Shown here piece by piece: positions 5,848-5,955 of a stretch of DNA of 5,955 nucleotides (positions are counted from its first letter, which is position 1; the number at the start of each line of letters is the position of its first letter). A program made the position numbers and the translations under genes. The notes under the pieces are model-generated. The model searched no databases and was not told the origin of the DNA. It worked only from the letters and a program-made list of their open reading frames with translations. This DNA is from DASSJT01 sp035691065 (lineage in GTDB: Bacteria; Actinomycetota; Actinomycetes; Actinomycetales; Dermatophilaceae), in assembly GCA_035691065.1 (NCBI GenBank), contig DASSJT010000150.1, positions 1 through 5,955 of the forward strand. The letters are read 5' to 3'.

Positions 5848-5955
5848 GAGCCCACTCCGGCGATGTGTCGCACGATCGGCGGCCGCCCGGGTCGCAGCAG
5901 GATGCCCACCACGTCGATGCGCACGTCAGGTGCCGACTGACCATGCCCGGCCAGC
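5844..5955 (-). CDS. yraN: YraN family (UPF0102) nuclease-like protein, C-terminal part
   Basis: The last 36 codons of the gene lie in the window, in the frame ending at TGA 5846-5844. The tail contains APDVRIDVVGILLRPGRPP and closes with VRHIAGVGS. The DVRIDVVGI strand is the conserved C-terminal part of UPF0102, where the protein returns to the restriction-endonuclease-like fold; the closing hydrophobic IAGVG is also typical. The function of YraN is not established. It is the standard gene before comM in actinobacteria, and its stop overlaps the comM GTG start by 4 bases, so it is the upstream member of this transcript. The promoter and the catalytic half of the domain are beyond the right edge. 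Confidence 0.85.
   Translation of the reverse strand, partial: LAGHGQSAPDVRIDVVGILLRPGRPPIVRHIAGVGS

Noticed and set aside
1..5955. CRISPR array, insertion sequence, prophage or defence system
   Set aside because: No regularly spaced repeats, transposase or phage genes are present. XerC here is the housekeeping recombinase in a conserved locus and not an integrase of a mobile element.

Overview
The window is a very GC-rich segment of an actinobacterial chromosome. The supported genes use strongly G/C-ending codons, and the right-hand gene order (yraN, comM/yifB, dprA, xerC, then an M23-family protein) is the one known upstream of rpsB in many Actinobacteria, for example around Rv2898c-Rv2891 in Mycobacterium tuberculosis. 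The presence of a DUF3152 protein also points to this phylum. Genus cannot be fixed from the sequence.

Layout from left to right. Positions 1-57 hold the last 18 codons of an unidentified plus-strand gene. Positions 58-341 are a gene-poor, TpA-free spacer that carries three copies of GTCCACAG just before the next gene. A secreted M23/LytM-like protein follows on the plus strand (342-1133). A short convergent spacer (1134-1247) separates it from five minus-strand genes, which read from the right end: yraN (partial, 5844-5955), comM (4303-5847), dprA (3179-4303), xerC (about 2182-3123) and a membrane-anchored DUF3152 protein with a metzincin-type zinc motif (1248-2207).

The minus-strand genes look like one transcript. 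The junctions are a 4-nt GTGA overlap (yraN/comM), a 1-nt TGATG overlap (comM/dprA), a short gap (dprA/xerC) and a 26-nt overlap (xerC/DUF3152). Three products act on DNA: DprA protects incoming single strands and loads RecA, ComM is a MoxR/Mg-chelatase-type AAA+ branch-migration motor, and XerC resolves chromosome dimers. The last gene and its convergent neighbour encode two exported zinc-peptidase-like envelope proteins.

I see no mobile element, CRISPR array, RNA gene or unknown multi-gene system. The most noteworthy points are the M23 protein, which lacks both catalytic histidines while keeping the zinc ligands, the exact HExxHxxGxxH motif of the DUF3152 protein, and the clustered GTCCACAG octamers.
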